Below are positions 21,762 through 32,480 of a stretch of DNA of 64,000 bases, piece by piece (within the stretch, counting starts at the first letter, position 1; each line of letters opens with the position of its first letter). The notes beneath the pieces were generated by a model that was not told the origin of the DNA, made no database searches, and was given only the letters and a program-made list of their open reading frames with translations. Made by a program: the position numbers and the translations under genes. The stretch is from Isoetes taiwanensis. Taxonomy: Eukaryota > Streptophyta > Lycopodiopsida > Isoetales > Isoetaceae. The stretch lies in contig JAJEKV010000042.1 in the NCBI GenBank assembly GCA_021234155.1, positions 2,665,257 through 2,729,256 of the forward strand, given 5' to 3'.

Positions 21762-21872
21762 GAGATGATGTTGTGAGAAGACGGCGATAACGAGCCACGA
21801 GAAGGACGAGCACATATATAGATGCTCGTCCCATCCCAGAATAACGATCCGAGGGCTCGAATCGATGCCATT
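21762..21872. repeat. Double-hairpin block, copy 2
   Basis: Homologous to 14822-14932. First hairpin arms are at 21805-21812 and 21823-21830 with CATATATAGA in the loop. The second is at 21845-21853 and 21856-21864 with one mismatch (CTCGAATCG). Confidence 0.8.
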
Positions 21873-22566
21873 ATTATTGTTGTGCCTCTTTTTGTTGTTG
21901 TTGGACCTCTAATTTCTAAGGTAGAAGGTCATCAATATCTTTTTGCAAGGAGATGGTACTGTCGAGGTTGATGTAGCTACCCTGGAGAATCGGGGCTGAC
22001 GAGGAAGAAGTTGGTTGTGGTCTCACCGTAGTCCTATTCTAGAGCAGTCTGGCCTTAATGGCTTGTAATTAGTCCTTAGTTAAAGTATCTATGCTTGAAG
22101 TCTAGATCTGATTCTACCATAGGCATGCTTGTCTGAGATGGTTGCCTTTCATAGGAGATATGCCCGGTCTCTCTTCTTAGAAACTCTTGATATAGATAGT
22201 CCATGAAGTCATCCACGTTGTTGATGATGGAGCTATGACATAGCCTATTGATGTAGAGCCTTTTCTCGAGACAATATAGCACATGAAGAATATCTTTGAC
22301 TCAAAGTTGTTCCTCCCTACTGTGAACAACAACATAAGTGCCTTGATGCCCTTGGCTGTTGAATAGCCCTTCTTGGTACTCATGTGTTTGTTCTTAATGT
22401 CTCAATTGTCCTTTCTGCATTATCTTCTTCATTGTTTGTGTTCAGGTTCCCTTGTTCATAGTCGCGTTCTTTGATCCGCTGAAGTTTCCTCCTCAAGGTA
22501 ACCTCTGCTTTCGAATTTCTCGATGTGGTCAAGCATCTCCCATGTTGAGGGGTCAAAGACTGCAGC
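21873..22566 (-). other. Unidentified, possible old coding sequence on the minus strand
   Basis: Minus-strand frames such as KALMLLFTVGRNNFESKIFF (near 22350-22290) and LYINRLCHSSIINNVDDFMDY (near 22260-22200) look protein-like. They are broken by stops and match no family I recognise. They could be a degraded retroelement gag. No function is assigned. Confidence 0.3.
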
Positions 22567-22925
<359 letters not shown>

Positions 22926-23306
22926 TTGAGCCTCAATTTGGGCCTCAAAGGTCCATGGAGCTTTTTACATGTGTTTCAATTGCATTAGCAAGTTACGGTG
23001 TGATTCCACCATTTTGATATGTAGGCCAAGTTTTAGTGGCTCTATACCCAGCAATGTATAAAAACTTACATCAGGAATGACAAACTTCTCTCTATGCTTG
23101 GCAATACAAAAAGACATGTCTTTCATCTTCGATTTGTGATCTCTCACAGAAAGGGCAGATCTTGTATTCGGAGAATATGCCAGTCCATCTACCAGTCTCT
23201 ATATCCAGATGATGAGAACATGTTCTATACCTTGCAATTATCCTTTTTAGAATTTTTGGAATATGAGCTTTCAAATAGTCTTGTTCTACATAAATTAACA
23301 TTTGGT

Positions 23307-23675
23307 TTACTTCATCCTTCTATATTTCTCTAACCAGACTCTCTCTACAGCCAAATATTGGACCAGTTCACATGCCCCTATGTCAGAATTTGGCCAATTT
23401 TCTTCTGTGATCCCCCATCGACCAGCCCATTGCATCATATCTTTGTACCATCCAGATTCGGTTGTCTGGAGCAATGCTTGTCGAGAAAGCCTGTGGGATG
23501 GCGCCTGCATTACTCTGTTAATAAAATTTATAGTTTGATACAAAGCTTCCATTTCAAGTGGAAGCAAACCTGTTTCTGCTAGCATCAATGCAAAGGGGGT
23601 TTGTTTCTTGACCCCTAGCTCTTCCTGAAGAAATAGTTTTAGAATCATTTCGATTTGGTCCCCTTGTTTGCTCAA
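23307..23675 (-). pseudogene. LINE ORF2 C-terminal portion
   Basis: Open minus-strand stretch (KQGDQIEMILKLFLQEELGV ... WLEKYRRMK) after the RT palm and before the zinc motif. This matches the position of the thumb-to-C-terminal region of non-LTR polyproteins. The adjacent frame 23092-23301 continues into IETGRWTGIFSEYKICPFC and RSQIEDERHVFLYC, a C-x2-C-x9-H-x4-C finger. Confidence 0.7.
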
Positions 23676-24225
23676 GGTTCCAGGTCCTCAGATTGGCGAA
23701 CAGTACAACAGTCTGAACCAGTATTTTAAACAAGACTTCTTTAAGTGTCCAATCATCTGAAGAAGCCTTGTGAGACCTTGTTAATATGCCATATAATGTT
23801 GCCTTTCCTCCAACAACCCTTCTTCTAATACAATCTTTCCAGGTATATTATAAGAACAATACAATCCCAAGTATTTGAAGCTGTTGACCAGCTCCAATTC
23901 ATGTCCCATATATGTGACAGAGGGCCTTTTTGTTGCGCCCACTAATATAATCTTTGTCTTACTCAAATTTATTGTTATTAATTTTTTTTTTGTAGAAACG
24001 GCAGTATTATATTACATGTAATACATGATAATACAAAAGGGCAGAGTGAAACTCTGCTATAAGGCCACCACAAAATGGCCCCGACACTCCAAAGGAGGAA
24101 ATTTCAACTAAAGCTGAACACTGTTATAAAATTTAAGTCAAAACAAGAAATATAATAGATAAAGTTAAGTGCAGATCATAGTAAAAAGTATTTCCTGTTC
24201 TTCCAGGAAGCCCGCTTCTGTAATT

Positions 24226-24552
24226 TCAATCTTCATGCACTCCATCCAAAGTGATTATCGTGAAGGCCTGATCTGTGTGCTTATGGAGCAGCTCATCCAA
24301 TTCAACTGCTCCACATGCTGTGGCATCCAGAATGTAGAGAATCCAGGACTCACGGGCTCCCTCACAAATGCCAAGCTTTTCCTCAAAATATGGTTTAAGC
24401 TCACTCTTAAACTGCCATATGTCTTCGTCATTCAGCACTCGCCTCAGAGTTTGAATCATTATGGTCTCAGTTTTAACCCAGAGAAGGGCCTCGAGAGTCT
24501 CCTTATCGTCATTGGTGTACCTTCCGAACCCTCTCGAGCATGTCCCCTTCAT
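24226..24552 (-). CDS. Unidentified 108-codon frame in the L1 3' region
   Basis: Lies between the L1 zf-RVT region and its 3' tail, on the same strand. The translation (for example ETIMIQTLRRVLNDEDIWQF and LKPYFEEKLGICEGARESW) looks like a helical, charged real protein rather than random UTR. I do not recognise the family. It could be an L1 C-terminal extension or sequence picked up from a host gene. No start context or homologue supports expression. Confidence 0.35.
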   Translation of the reverse strand: MKGTCSRGFGRYTNDDKETLEALLWVKTETIMIQTLRRVLNDEDIWQFKSELKPYFEEKLGICEGARESWILYILDATACGAVELDELLHKHTDQAFTIITLDGVHED

Positions 24553-24691
24553 GATGTTTCTTCACCCGGATAACTGTTATGAGCATCGACAAATTGTTAA
24601 AGTAAGCATAAAGTATGAATAGAACCCTTTGAAAGAGCCCAAGGTATCCCATCCTCTATCATAGCTAGAGCCCTTTTTTCATTTCAGGCGC

Positions 24692-25204
24692 CTATAGCCT
24701 CGCTAACTCTAATTGAAGAGTTGTTTTTAGAGAGTTCAGATCTGGAGGAGAGTGATTGATAGCTACATTGTTTCTATGCTTCCAGATCGACCATAGGCAG
24801 AGGGTTCTAATTGTATCCAGAAAAGGAGAGCCATTTGCAAGAAATTCAAAAAGATCAGACTCTAGAGTAGGGGTTGCACCTATATGGGGGCCAATCCAAT
24901 TCCAGAAAGAAGACAGCCAGGGGCAGAGAAAAATATGACTAGATGTTTCTGACTGACCACATCCTAGAGGGCATGTGTCCACTACTTGATCATTGTATCT
25001 GGCTCGGAATGCATTGGATTTGAGACTCCTATTCAACACCAGCCATCTAAAAAGGATAACCTTTTTTGCACATTGTAGTTTCCAGCCTTTTTTGATAGCT
25101 CGAACAGCTTCTACATCCGGGCAATTCCATTGAGTAGCAACTTTTGTCTCATGTGAATCTAGCAAAATAGAGTAGAGTTTGGCTACTTTATAGCCACCCT
25201 CCAT
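24692..25204 (-). CDS. L1 ORF2 C-terminal fragment (zf-RVT domain)
   Basis: 170 codons open on the minus strand. Residues 35-65 read IKKGWKLQCAKKVILFRWLV; residues 75-105 read NAFRARYNDQVVDTCPLGCG, then SETSSHIFLCPWLSSFWNWI. This is the zinc-binding reverse-transcriptase tail of plant L1 elements. The C-terminal LCLWSIWKHRNNVAINH is also typical. The upstream RT is absent because the copy is 5'-truncated, so this is a fragment, not a gene. It is much better preserved than the host LINE. Confidence 0.88.
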   Translation of the reverse strand: MEGGYKVAKLYSILLDSHETKVATQWNCPDVEAVRAIKKGWKLQCAKKVILFRWLVLNRSLKSNAFRARYNDQVVDTCPLGCGQSETSSHIFLCPWLSSFWNWIGPHIGATPTLESDLFEFLANGSPFLDTIRTLCLWSIWKHRNNVAINHSPPDLNSLKTTLQLELARL

Positions 25205-25478
25205 CCATCCTAAGGTATGCAGATGATTCCTTACTCAAATTTACAACCATGTCTTTGGTGCTGCTAAAGATAACGAGACTATCAAGCAATTCCTGTAACC
25301 TTTCATGATTGTCTGCCATAAGAACGCCAGCGGCGTACAGAAGCAACTGGATTTGTGTACCTGTTAGATGCCGATGTTTCATCCATTCGACAAGTTCATC
25401 TATATAGAGGCCAAATAAAGTGGGTGATAATAGGCACCCTTGATGGACGCCGATTGTGCTCAAAGTCTCAGTATCCAT
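25188..25478 (-). pseudogene. LINE ORF2 RT palm with destroyed active site, fused to L1 insertion
   Basis: Reads TIGVHQGCLLSPTLFGLYID, then LLLYAAGVLMADNHERL, then MVVNLSK. The catalytic Y-A-D-D is Y-A-A-G. After 25243 the frame runs by chance into the inserted L1 (SSAYLRMDGGWL), making a chimeric reading frame without meaning. Confidence 0.8.
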
Positions 25479-25481
25479 GTT

Positions 25482-25907
25482 CTACGCGAGCTTAACAATG
25501 ACTTCTTCATACAGTTTTGAGACTGCCCCTCTCAAAGATTGGGAACCTTGAGTTGTTCCAGAGGCACTCCCAAATCCCGCCATGGCAAGGTGTCGAAGGC
25601 TTTTGAGAAATCTACAAAAAGCGAGATACATGGCATTTTTTGGTCTTCTTGCTTGCTCAAATAGTACCTTTAAGGTCAAAGCATGATTTAATGTGCTATG
25701 GTATTCAACCTGACAATCTGATCGTTTGTCATGTGCTTCAGCCCAACTACTTAACTTTTGTTCAAGTAAAGATCCTAATAGTTTAGCGAAGACACTCCCA
25801 GTTAAAATGGTTCGATAATTATATGCATCATTCCTGTCACCTGCCTTGTATATTGGGTGTACCCTATTTTCTTTCCATAGTATGGGCAGACCTTCCCGGA
25901 TTGCCAT
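25482..25907 (-). pseudogene. LINE ORF2 reverse transcriptase, N-terminal part
   Basis: 141 codons on the minus strand: LPILWKENRVHPIYKAGDR, then YNYRTILTGSVFAKLLGSLL, then HALTLKVLFEQARR and AMYLAFCRFLKSLRHLAMAG. These correspond to RT motifs 1-3 (K-x-G-D...N-Y-R, the Q-x-G/F region and F-x-D-F-x-K-A-F-D, here decayed to F-C-R-F-L-K-S-L). The metal-binding aspartate of motif A is lost. Confidence 0.8.
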
Positions 25908-26429
25908 GTTAAGGTCTTGTTAGAACAGTGCTAGATTATTGCCCACCCCATGTAAGAAGTTCTATGCTTAGACCTTGTAGATCTACTGCCTTACTGTTTG
26001 CCATCTCCTGCAGGTGAGTTTGACATTATTGACTGTGAATAAGCTATCATTGTTGGTTACAGGTTGCATGGGCTTTGCATTCTGAACATGATATAGTTCT
26101 CGCCTAATTGGAGCAATGAAGTATCTAAATTTGTTGAAGCCAGTTTGCTCAAAATAATGTTCCAAAATGATTTAGGGTCTTCCCTTAGTTTATGGCATAG
26201 ATCTTCCTGTCCTTTTCTGAAGTATGCTCTTGTGTCTAAGTAAGTTTATGTACCATTTGGGTTTCATGATGCAATCTGCTAGCAATTTAGCTCGTGCTTG
26301 ATAGAATTCATTGTCCCACCATCCATTGATTGGACGAGAGGAAGCGTTCCTTGTGCAGAGACCAAATACGCTTGTGGCTGCGCTCAAAATAGCTTCAGTA
26401 AACATAGAATAATCTTTTTTGTAGTTTTA

Positions 26430-27070
26430 GAATATAATAGAATAGAATAGATTTTTTATCGTCCACGGAGACCAATTGATTTATAGGACCAAACAAAAAG
26501 AGAGAAGCAAGTGTATTACTGTCAGGATTAAAAAACCCCCGCCCCGAAGGTTTTTCGAGGGAAAAACCTTAGCAGTAATAAGTATGTTGCTACACGGTAC
26601 AGTTGTATAGGACAATTCAGTACTGCCCCGGAGGACACAACTGAGTCTGCGTATCCATAACCTCCTGGAGGTATGATCCCAACAAGCCCACGAAGGTCGT
26701 ATTCAATAACTCATGCAGGGGCTAGTCAGGCACAACTAACCGAACATACCGCGCCCGAATATGGGCAAATGCTTGGCAGATTTGAAGAGCGTGACATTCA
26801 TCTTCAATGGTGCCCTGGTGGCAACACTGACAAAGCCTATCCTCCCGTACTTCCCGAGTTCATCACCATGTCTCAATGCGGAGACGATGTGCACCCGTGC
26901 AAATGGAAGCTATAAGTCTGCGCTTCTTCATGGGCAAATGGGTGCGCAAGTACTAGTGCGGGCCTCTTGTGAGCATGGGATTGACTCGCTGTTGATAGTG
27001 TGCCATCTTGACGTGTGTCAAAGCATATACATCCCAGAGCTTGCCAAGGAAGCTAGCAACTAGGTACAGC
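26430..27070 (-). mobile_element. LINE 3'-end fragment with C-terminal finger, minus strand
   Basis: The tail (GAATA)n lies at 26430-26450, followed (reading leftward on the minus strand) by a diverged copy of the (TTCTA)n LINE 3' UTR. This includes a perfect stem AAGGTTTTT / AAAAACCTT at 26547-26555 and 26562-26570. Further in, the minus strand encodes REDRLCQCCHQGTIEDECHA and LQIC, the same C-x2-C-x9-H-x4-C finger as the LINE at 23150. 5'-truncated. Confidence 0.75.
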
Positions 27071-27735
27071 TTTAGTGCATTGTGATCCTTCTTTGTCCAT
27101 ACCTGCATGCATCTTTATGCATGTACATCCCATGAGAACCACTGAGTTGGCTTGTCCTTGGGAAACGTGTATCACCCATAGGTTCGATGTGGTAGGTGGA
27201 GTCATGCATGAATCCAAAACAACTAGCATGTGCCCCTGAGGTAGACGAAGACTATACATGAAGCAACCATAGAGCACACGCCAACTCCAAACAAGAAACC
27301 AGAAGAAGGCACTACCAAATGGACAAGGGAAGAACGTCAGATGCGGGAACACATCTACGCAACACACTCAACTTGGAGCACCCACAAACCAAAGAAGTGC
27401 AAGCACAAGGACAGAGAAGAACGTCAGACGCCAAACCAAGCATCTACGCGACACACCAAGCGCAAGCATCAAATGGGGAGTGGGAAGGGAACCGACTCTC
27501 AGGGTTACGGGATATAAACATGAAGCACGCACTCACCTCCCATGAACAGGATCCATCACAACCTAAGGGACATAGACCAAGCTTGGACTCTAACCAAAAC
27601 AGGACTGACACTCAGGATGCTAGATGGGTATTAGATATAATCATTCTCATAACCACATCGGACCCTAATGGTCCTCATAGATTCCCCCCGAACAGGGGGT
27701 CAAAGGAAGTGGGATCTTCCCCCTTTGAAAGCCAT
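27071..27735. other. No gene recognised
   Basis: Contains a 155-codon + frame (27319-27786) of low-complexity polar sequence with no known motif, and a segment CACCCATAGGTTCGA at 27173-27187 that recurs at 27912. Nothing supports a gene. Confidence 0.5.
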
Positions 27736-27912
27736 GTCGCCACACTAAAGACCAAGGGAAACGTCAATATACCCCTCCTCCCTTAAAGAGAAGGGGTGAA
27801 CATGTTAAGGGACATATGCTAATGTCGCCACACTAAACACCTATGGGAACGTCACTATACCCCTCCTCCCATAAAGAGAAGGGGTGAACATGTTAAGGGA
27901 CATAGGCTAATC
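27736..27912. repeat. Tandem duplication, 2 x 88 bp
   Basis: GTCGCCACACTAAA...GGGACATA(T/G)GCTAAT occurs at 27736-27823 and 27824-27911 with a handful of differences. Confidence 0.92.
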
Positions 27913-29090
27913 ACCCATAGGTTCGAGAGATCTTCGGATAGCTGTTTTTGGTATGAGGCGGTTTTAACATATGGCAACTTTTTTTTTCTTCCAATGTGTT
28001 TGCGTATTTTATAAACTCTCATTTGCTTTGTGATATGGAAGAACAATGGGCTATGATAAGATTCGCGCAACTTTGCACCAATATAAAAACTGATGATCGA
28101 ATTATTTACTTGTATCAGCAAGTAATCATTCACGCTGGCTCCTGTGTGTATGTGGCAAATAAACATACTTGAGCTAGAAAAGTGTTTGATCCCATTCAAA
28201 ATCTTCAGGCCACATACTGTTCCAAACTCAACTAGCTTTTCTTTCTGATCTTGTTGCCAAAGTAAGAAATACTAATTGGTCATGTAGTAGCAGAGTCACA
28301 TGCTAAGGAGGTCCAAGAAGAACTCACCGATTACGTTGAAGATGCATTCACTGGTTATACCCTACACACGTACCTTCCTTAATTTCATCAAGTTTTGTCT
28401 CTGAATCAGCTGCCAGTAATGAAAAGTATTATATTATAGCAACAAGAGAAAATGTGATTTTATTGGTAAGGTGCTCTTGAATGATCATGTTTCTACATCC
28501 TCTCTCCCGACAATGGCATGTTCTTAGGGATGACATCAAATGGCAGGGTGCACCCTAAATGATTTGATTGTTGGCCTCTAGAATAAATTGTATGATCAGT
28601 AAATGTTCTTTGTCTATGAAATTCTAAATTGCTTGTTTAAGAAATAGTCAAAACATTACTCTTTAGTAACTTTAGGATTTCCAGTTTTATAAAGCATTTT
28701 TCTTGGCATTTTTCTTTAGCATTTTCCAGTTTTGCTGGAATACTATGTTTGAATATTGGCCTTTGGCTTAAGCTTAATGCATCAGGATTTTTTTTTGGAA
28801 AAAAACTTCTTGGATCATAAGAGTAACCATGATAGCATGTCACTATTTTGAGTAATCAAGGTATCATGACAGCATATCATGATGAAAGCTATTGTTGTGG
28901 AATTAGGGGAGTACCTGTCATGGTCCTTCATTCACATCATGTATTTTGTGGAGCTGTTACGACTTGAGTCAATCAAGAACTAAAACTAACTTAATTTATA
29001 TTAACTCACGGATCAGTGGAAAAGAAAGCTTTAATTATTTGTCCTATTTAACTTAACTAATGACAAGTGGGAAATAACCCATACATTACA
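27913..29090. other. No gene recognised
   Basis: Short frames only. Around 28285-28375 the + strand reads ESHAKEVQEELTDYVEDAF, a coherent but unidentifiable stretch that soon hits stops. It may be an old gene fragment. Confidence 0.4.
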
Positions 29091-29094
29091 TATA

Positions 29095-29275
29095 CCATGC
29101 GACGTTTATATCCAATTTATGACATACGAAACATATGTATGTATCACATGACATTGTTATATGTCATTTATGACATTACATACACCAAGTGACATATGTC
29201 ATATATGACATTCTATACGCCATATTTGACTTATGGCATATAAGACATATGTCATATATGTCATTATCTATTTAC
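29095..29275. repeat. AT-rich palindromic repeats around ATATGTCATATATGACAT
   Basis: Repeated variants of GACATATGTCATATATGACATT occur four or more times. Each is close to self-complementary, so the block can form cruciforms. Confidence 0.75.
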
Positions 29276-29572
29276 TTAAAAAGTTTTTGGGCTTTCTCTT
29301 TCTTGCCGGTGTGCCCTTTTCAGGGTGTGACTTTTGGAAGAAAAAAACTGATTTTCCGGCCAAAATGCTTTTTTCGTCTATTTTTCCTCTTGCCTTCAAA
29401 TCATCACACTTATATGAAAAAAATCAGTGGGCTTTTTTGAACGCTCAGGCAGCTAATTTCTCGGGAGAGCATCTATCTTTGATGATGGTCGGCTGCGTTT
29501 TAATGCAGGCTGCTTCTTCTTAGGGTTTGTGGTAGAAAAGGAGAGGATCGGGCAGGAAGCTTAGAGCAACAA

Positions 29573-29798
29573 CAGTCGTTGGAGTATTAGCTGGAGTATT
29601 CTCTCTGATCCGACCTTCTTTGCCCCCATTTTTTTATCTTGCTGCAGTCGCTGGAGTACGAGCTGGAGTATTCTCTCTGATCCAGCCTTCTTTGCCCCCA
29701 TTTTTTTATCTTGCTTACAGTCTCTTGCTCATTCTGTCTTAGGGTTGAGAGGCATACGAATATCTCCATTCTGTCTTAGGGTTGAGAGGCATACGAAT
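29573..29798. repeat. Two adjacent tandem duplications (about 70 bp and 35 bp units)
   Basis: GCAGTCG(T/C)TGGAGTA...TTTTTTTATCTTGCT is present twice at 29573-29714. Then CATTCTGTCTTAGGGTTGAG to CATACGAAT is present twice at 29732-29798. The surrounding 29,280-31,130 stretch is pyrimidine-rich with no gene recognised. Confidence 0.88.
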
Positions 29799-30795
29799 CA
29801 GAGCTGTTGGCGGCTTATTTTATCTTCACAGGCAGCTTCAGGTTTTCTTCTCATGGATCTCCTTTTCTTTCCACGAATCTCCTTGCTTGCTCGATTTGTT
29901 GATATGTCCTTGGTCTGCTCGATCATTTACAAGGTCTGCGAATCTTCCTTATTTTTCAGCTTCAATGTTTAGGGCAGTGAATCTCCTTTTTCTTCCACGA
30001 ATCTCCTTGATTGCATTCAATTTTTTATCTCAGGTTTTGGTTGCATTTAATTTGGAGTTTAAGATTCCTTTTGCCATTGCTTCTGTAGGCCTTCAGATTA
30101 GGACTTCTCAAGCGAAAAATATCTTGAAGCTGGGCTTATATCTTTGGAGAAGTGCAGGTTAATCCGGCATTTACAAGGTCTTCATGTTTACCCTGCTTTA
30201 ATGTCTTCCTTCCCTTGGAAACAGGGCCAAGCCAAAGTGTTTTATTTATGTATACGAAAACCAGCTTTCCTACAGTACATGATTCAGTACATATCTTCAG
30301 ATTTCCGATCCATTTTGTTTTACTTATATTTTTTGTTGCCCATTCTATCTACAGGAGTACCTCTATTCCGACTCGGGTCCTGTTCTTGGATTCACTCTTT
30401 ATCAGGTTTTCCAGGGCAGAAGATCCAGGGCAGGTAACAAAGGTACAACGTACTACACGTTTCAAAAATTGCCACATCTACTATCTCAGTTTTTGACTAA
30501 CCAGGTTTACTCATCTGGCACAGGGTTTCCATTAGCAGAGGAGTTTGGATCAGAGGAGTTTCAGACTCGATTTGCTGATGCTTTAAAAAATCTTCTGTCT
30601 ACTTGCATTGTTGGTCTTTTTGTCTCTTCTCCAGGTATTGTAGTAAACTGAAGTATGCTGGCAGCAATATCTCATTGCATATTAAGCATTTAAACCCTCT
30701 CAATGATTTAAATATGATGGCAGCCAGATTGTCTGAAGTCTAACTGGACAGGCTGTCTGTCTGGTCTCTTGCATCACAGAGCAGAGCTTTCGGAT

Positions 30796-31126
30796 TTGCC
30801 CTCTTTTGATTATGCAGTTTCCGACACATTTTGATTTCGGCCTGCTTTGGTTTACACATATTTCCCCTAACTAAGTTCCAGGATCTTCCCCTTCCGTTCC
30901 TTTCTTTCCTTGCTTTGTTTCCTTCTCTGATAATGATTCTGCATTAGGCTGGTCGTTACATGGGAGGATCATGGCGGGTAAAATACAGAAGGCTGAAGTA
31001 TTATTCTATGTGGGCTAATCGGCTGTGCAAAGCAACAAGGGTTTGCCCTCTTTTGATTATGCAGTTTCCGACCCATTTTGATTTCGGCCTGCTTTGATTG
31101 ACACATATTTTTCCTAACTAAGTTCC
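30796..31126. repeat. Direct repeats of about 84 bp
   Basis: TTGCCCTCTTTTGATTATGC through TAACTAAGTTCC occurs at 30796-30879 and 31042-31126, about 250 bp apart, with few differences. Confidence 0.9.
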
Positions 31127-31399
31127 CTTATTTTTATTCACTAAGTTTCTAATATTTCAAGTAACCAAGTTCCCCTACTAAACTTAGCTTTAAAAGATAT
31201 TTATGTTGGTAGATACTTTAACCCCTAAAACTATGGTGGAACCATATGCAACGTAGATATTAATCTGAAAGTCAATTGCTCTGTCATTACTCTTCCACTA
31301 TTGCTTCACAACAACACAGTTTTAACCCCGTTATTTTAAGCTATATTAATTAAATAAACATTAGCATACAATTTGAATCGAATGAACGATGGGTGCATT

Positions 31400-31575
31400 T
31401 AACATAAACATAAAATGCCAAACTTTAACATTACAACACAAAGTTAATTGAACTTTAACTTAGATCACAACAAAAAGTTAAATGAACTTTAACTTAATAT
31501 CACAACACAAAGTTGAATAAACTTTTAACTTAATATCACAACACAAAGTTGAATAAACTTTAATTTGGATCGCCA
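31400..31575. repeat. About 36-bp tandem repeats
   Basis: Four to five imperfect units built on CACAACACAAAGTTGAATAA and CTTTAACTTAATAT. They lie just upstream of the first Helitron-linked frames. Confidence 0.8.
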
Positions 31576-31693
31576 CAACACATAAGTGAAACAAAGTAAT
31601 TTGACAACATATAAGTTCTTTGATTTGAAAAGGACAAGGTCATACTGGCTTGCCAACATGGAAAATGAATTGACTTAAAATATCATTTCCATA

Positions 31694-32133
31694 ATGCAGA
31701 TGGTGATGGTGAATGTTTCATGGGATTCCTACCCAAAACTTGTGGCACAATTCTTTAGAGATGGACATGCCTTGCCACTATTTGATGATGATTTTGATGC
31801 ATACTTTCAATATTTAGCAGAGGTGTGGAAGAGAGAATTGGAAGAAGCCGCAGAAAGTGTTGCACTGGGGAATGATGGAATGCAAGTGAACATTAAGGCT
31901 CTGATTTGGGTTTTGAGAGTTTTTGGAGAGTATGATGCTTTGGCATGTGCATATTAGGGTAACAATATGTTTGTGTGCACCATTTTATTTTCCATACATG
32001 GCTATATTTCATATATTCTTATGTGCTCTCATGTTTATGGGGACGCTTTGCACTTGAACTTTGAGGGAGGAACAAACTCTTACAGCGCTTGCGCATTTGC
32101 CAAGGGCGGCAAAATCTTAACACGTCAAAGGTC
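31694..32133 (+). pseudogene. Unidentified exon-like coding stretch at the Helitron 5' side
   Basis: Open frame 31694-31957 (VSWDSYPKLVAQFFRDGHAL ... VLRVFGEYDALACAY) and a second piece near 32041-32130 (DALHLNFEGGTNSYSACAFA, KGGKILTRQR). The second piece ends at AAAG|GTCAGT, a good donor. The composition looks like real protein. I do not recognise the family. It may be a Helitron-borne accessory gene, a captured host fragment, or flanking sequence outside the Helitron. Confidence 0.4.
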
Positions 32134-32261
32134 AGTCATAGGTTCTATCTTAGGTTAACTATCTTAGGTTAATAATTGTGTGATTATAGTTTGTTAGCTT
32201 TATTGTTGAATACTTAATCGATTTAGGGTTCCTTGCAATCATCTAAATTGTATAGATTGCA

Positions 32262-32480
32262 ATGCAACATATCAGGATTTGTATGGGGAAGGCCCGTCAA
32301 AAAACACCACCTGTTGTGGCCAAGAACCCCTCATACATGACGCCCGTCAATGAAAGCAAGTCTGGTAGAAAGAGACGACTGGCATGTAAACGGGCTGCAA
32401 AGGCTAGAGCTTTGAAACTAGAATTTAACATGGAAGTCAGAGAGAGAGATCATGATGGTCCTTCATCTGATGTCGTTCCA
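32262..32480 (+). pseudogene. Helitron N-terminal basic repeat, unit 1
   Basis: Encodes NPSYMTPVNESKSGRKRRLA then CKRAAKARALKLEFN. A homologous unit at 35319-35430 reads NPSYMTSEGESNSQRRRWL then DHIRHAKHTAVRLDY, and a third, partial one lies at 35196-35236. Basic repeats of this kind precede the Rep domain in many plant Helitrons. The LINE insertion separates unit 1 from the others. Confidence 0.6.

Larger units (their letters stand above)
23972..25229 (-). mobile_element. 5'-truncated L1 LINE nested in the minus-strand LINE
   Basis: The insertion is bounded by a 14-bp duplication CTTACTCAAATTTA at 23958-23971 and 25230-25243. In the host LINE this duplicated sequence encodes NLSK of MVVNLSK-TKIILVG, so removing the insert restores the reading order. 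On its own strand it ends in TACTGCCGTTTCTACAAAAAAAAAA, typical of plant L1 3' ends. It carries a zf-RVT region with C-P-L-G-C...H-I-F-L-C and SIWKHRNNVAINHS. Confidence 0.95.
22926..26427 (-). mobile_element. LINE (non-L1 type), minus strand, split by a nested L1
   Basis: In order on the minus strand: GWWDNEFYQARAKLLAD (endonuclease/RT linker, about 26330), WKENRVHPIYKAGDRNDAYN(Y)R (RT, about 25860), IGVHQGCLLSPTLFGLYIDEL and LLLYAAGVLM (about 25460-25310). Here the catalytic YADD has become YAAG. Then come MVVNLSK, the nested L1, TKIILVGATKRPSV (23966) and a C-terminal zinc motif C-P-F-C...H-V-F-L-Y-C (about 23150). The 3' end carries a TAA-rich tail. Stops and frameshifts throughout. Confidence 0.85.

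Noticed and set aside
27319-27786. 155-codon + strand frame
   Set aside because: Polar low-complexity composition, no motif, no splice or start support, and its 3' part lies in a tandem duplication.
28637-28843. Minus-strand 68-codon frame
   Set aside because: Isolated, AT-driven composition, no recognised motif.
29189-29523. Overlapping + strand frames 29189-29440 and 29233-29523
   Set aside because: They run through AT-rich palindromic repeats and pyrimidine tracts and show no domain.
31171-31180. TCCCCTACTA as the Helitron 5' terminus
   Set aside because: It resembles some Helitron 5' ends but is preceded by T, not A, and there is no supporting structure.
32338-32344. TGACGCC as target duplication of the LINE inside the Helitron (matching 35109-35115)
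   Set aside because: Only 7 bp, and sequence after 32345 still looks like Helitron N-terminal repeat, so the match is probably chance.
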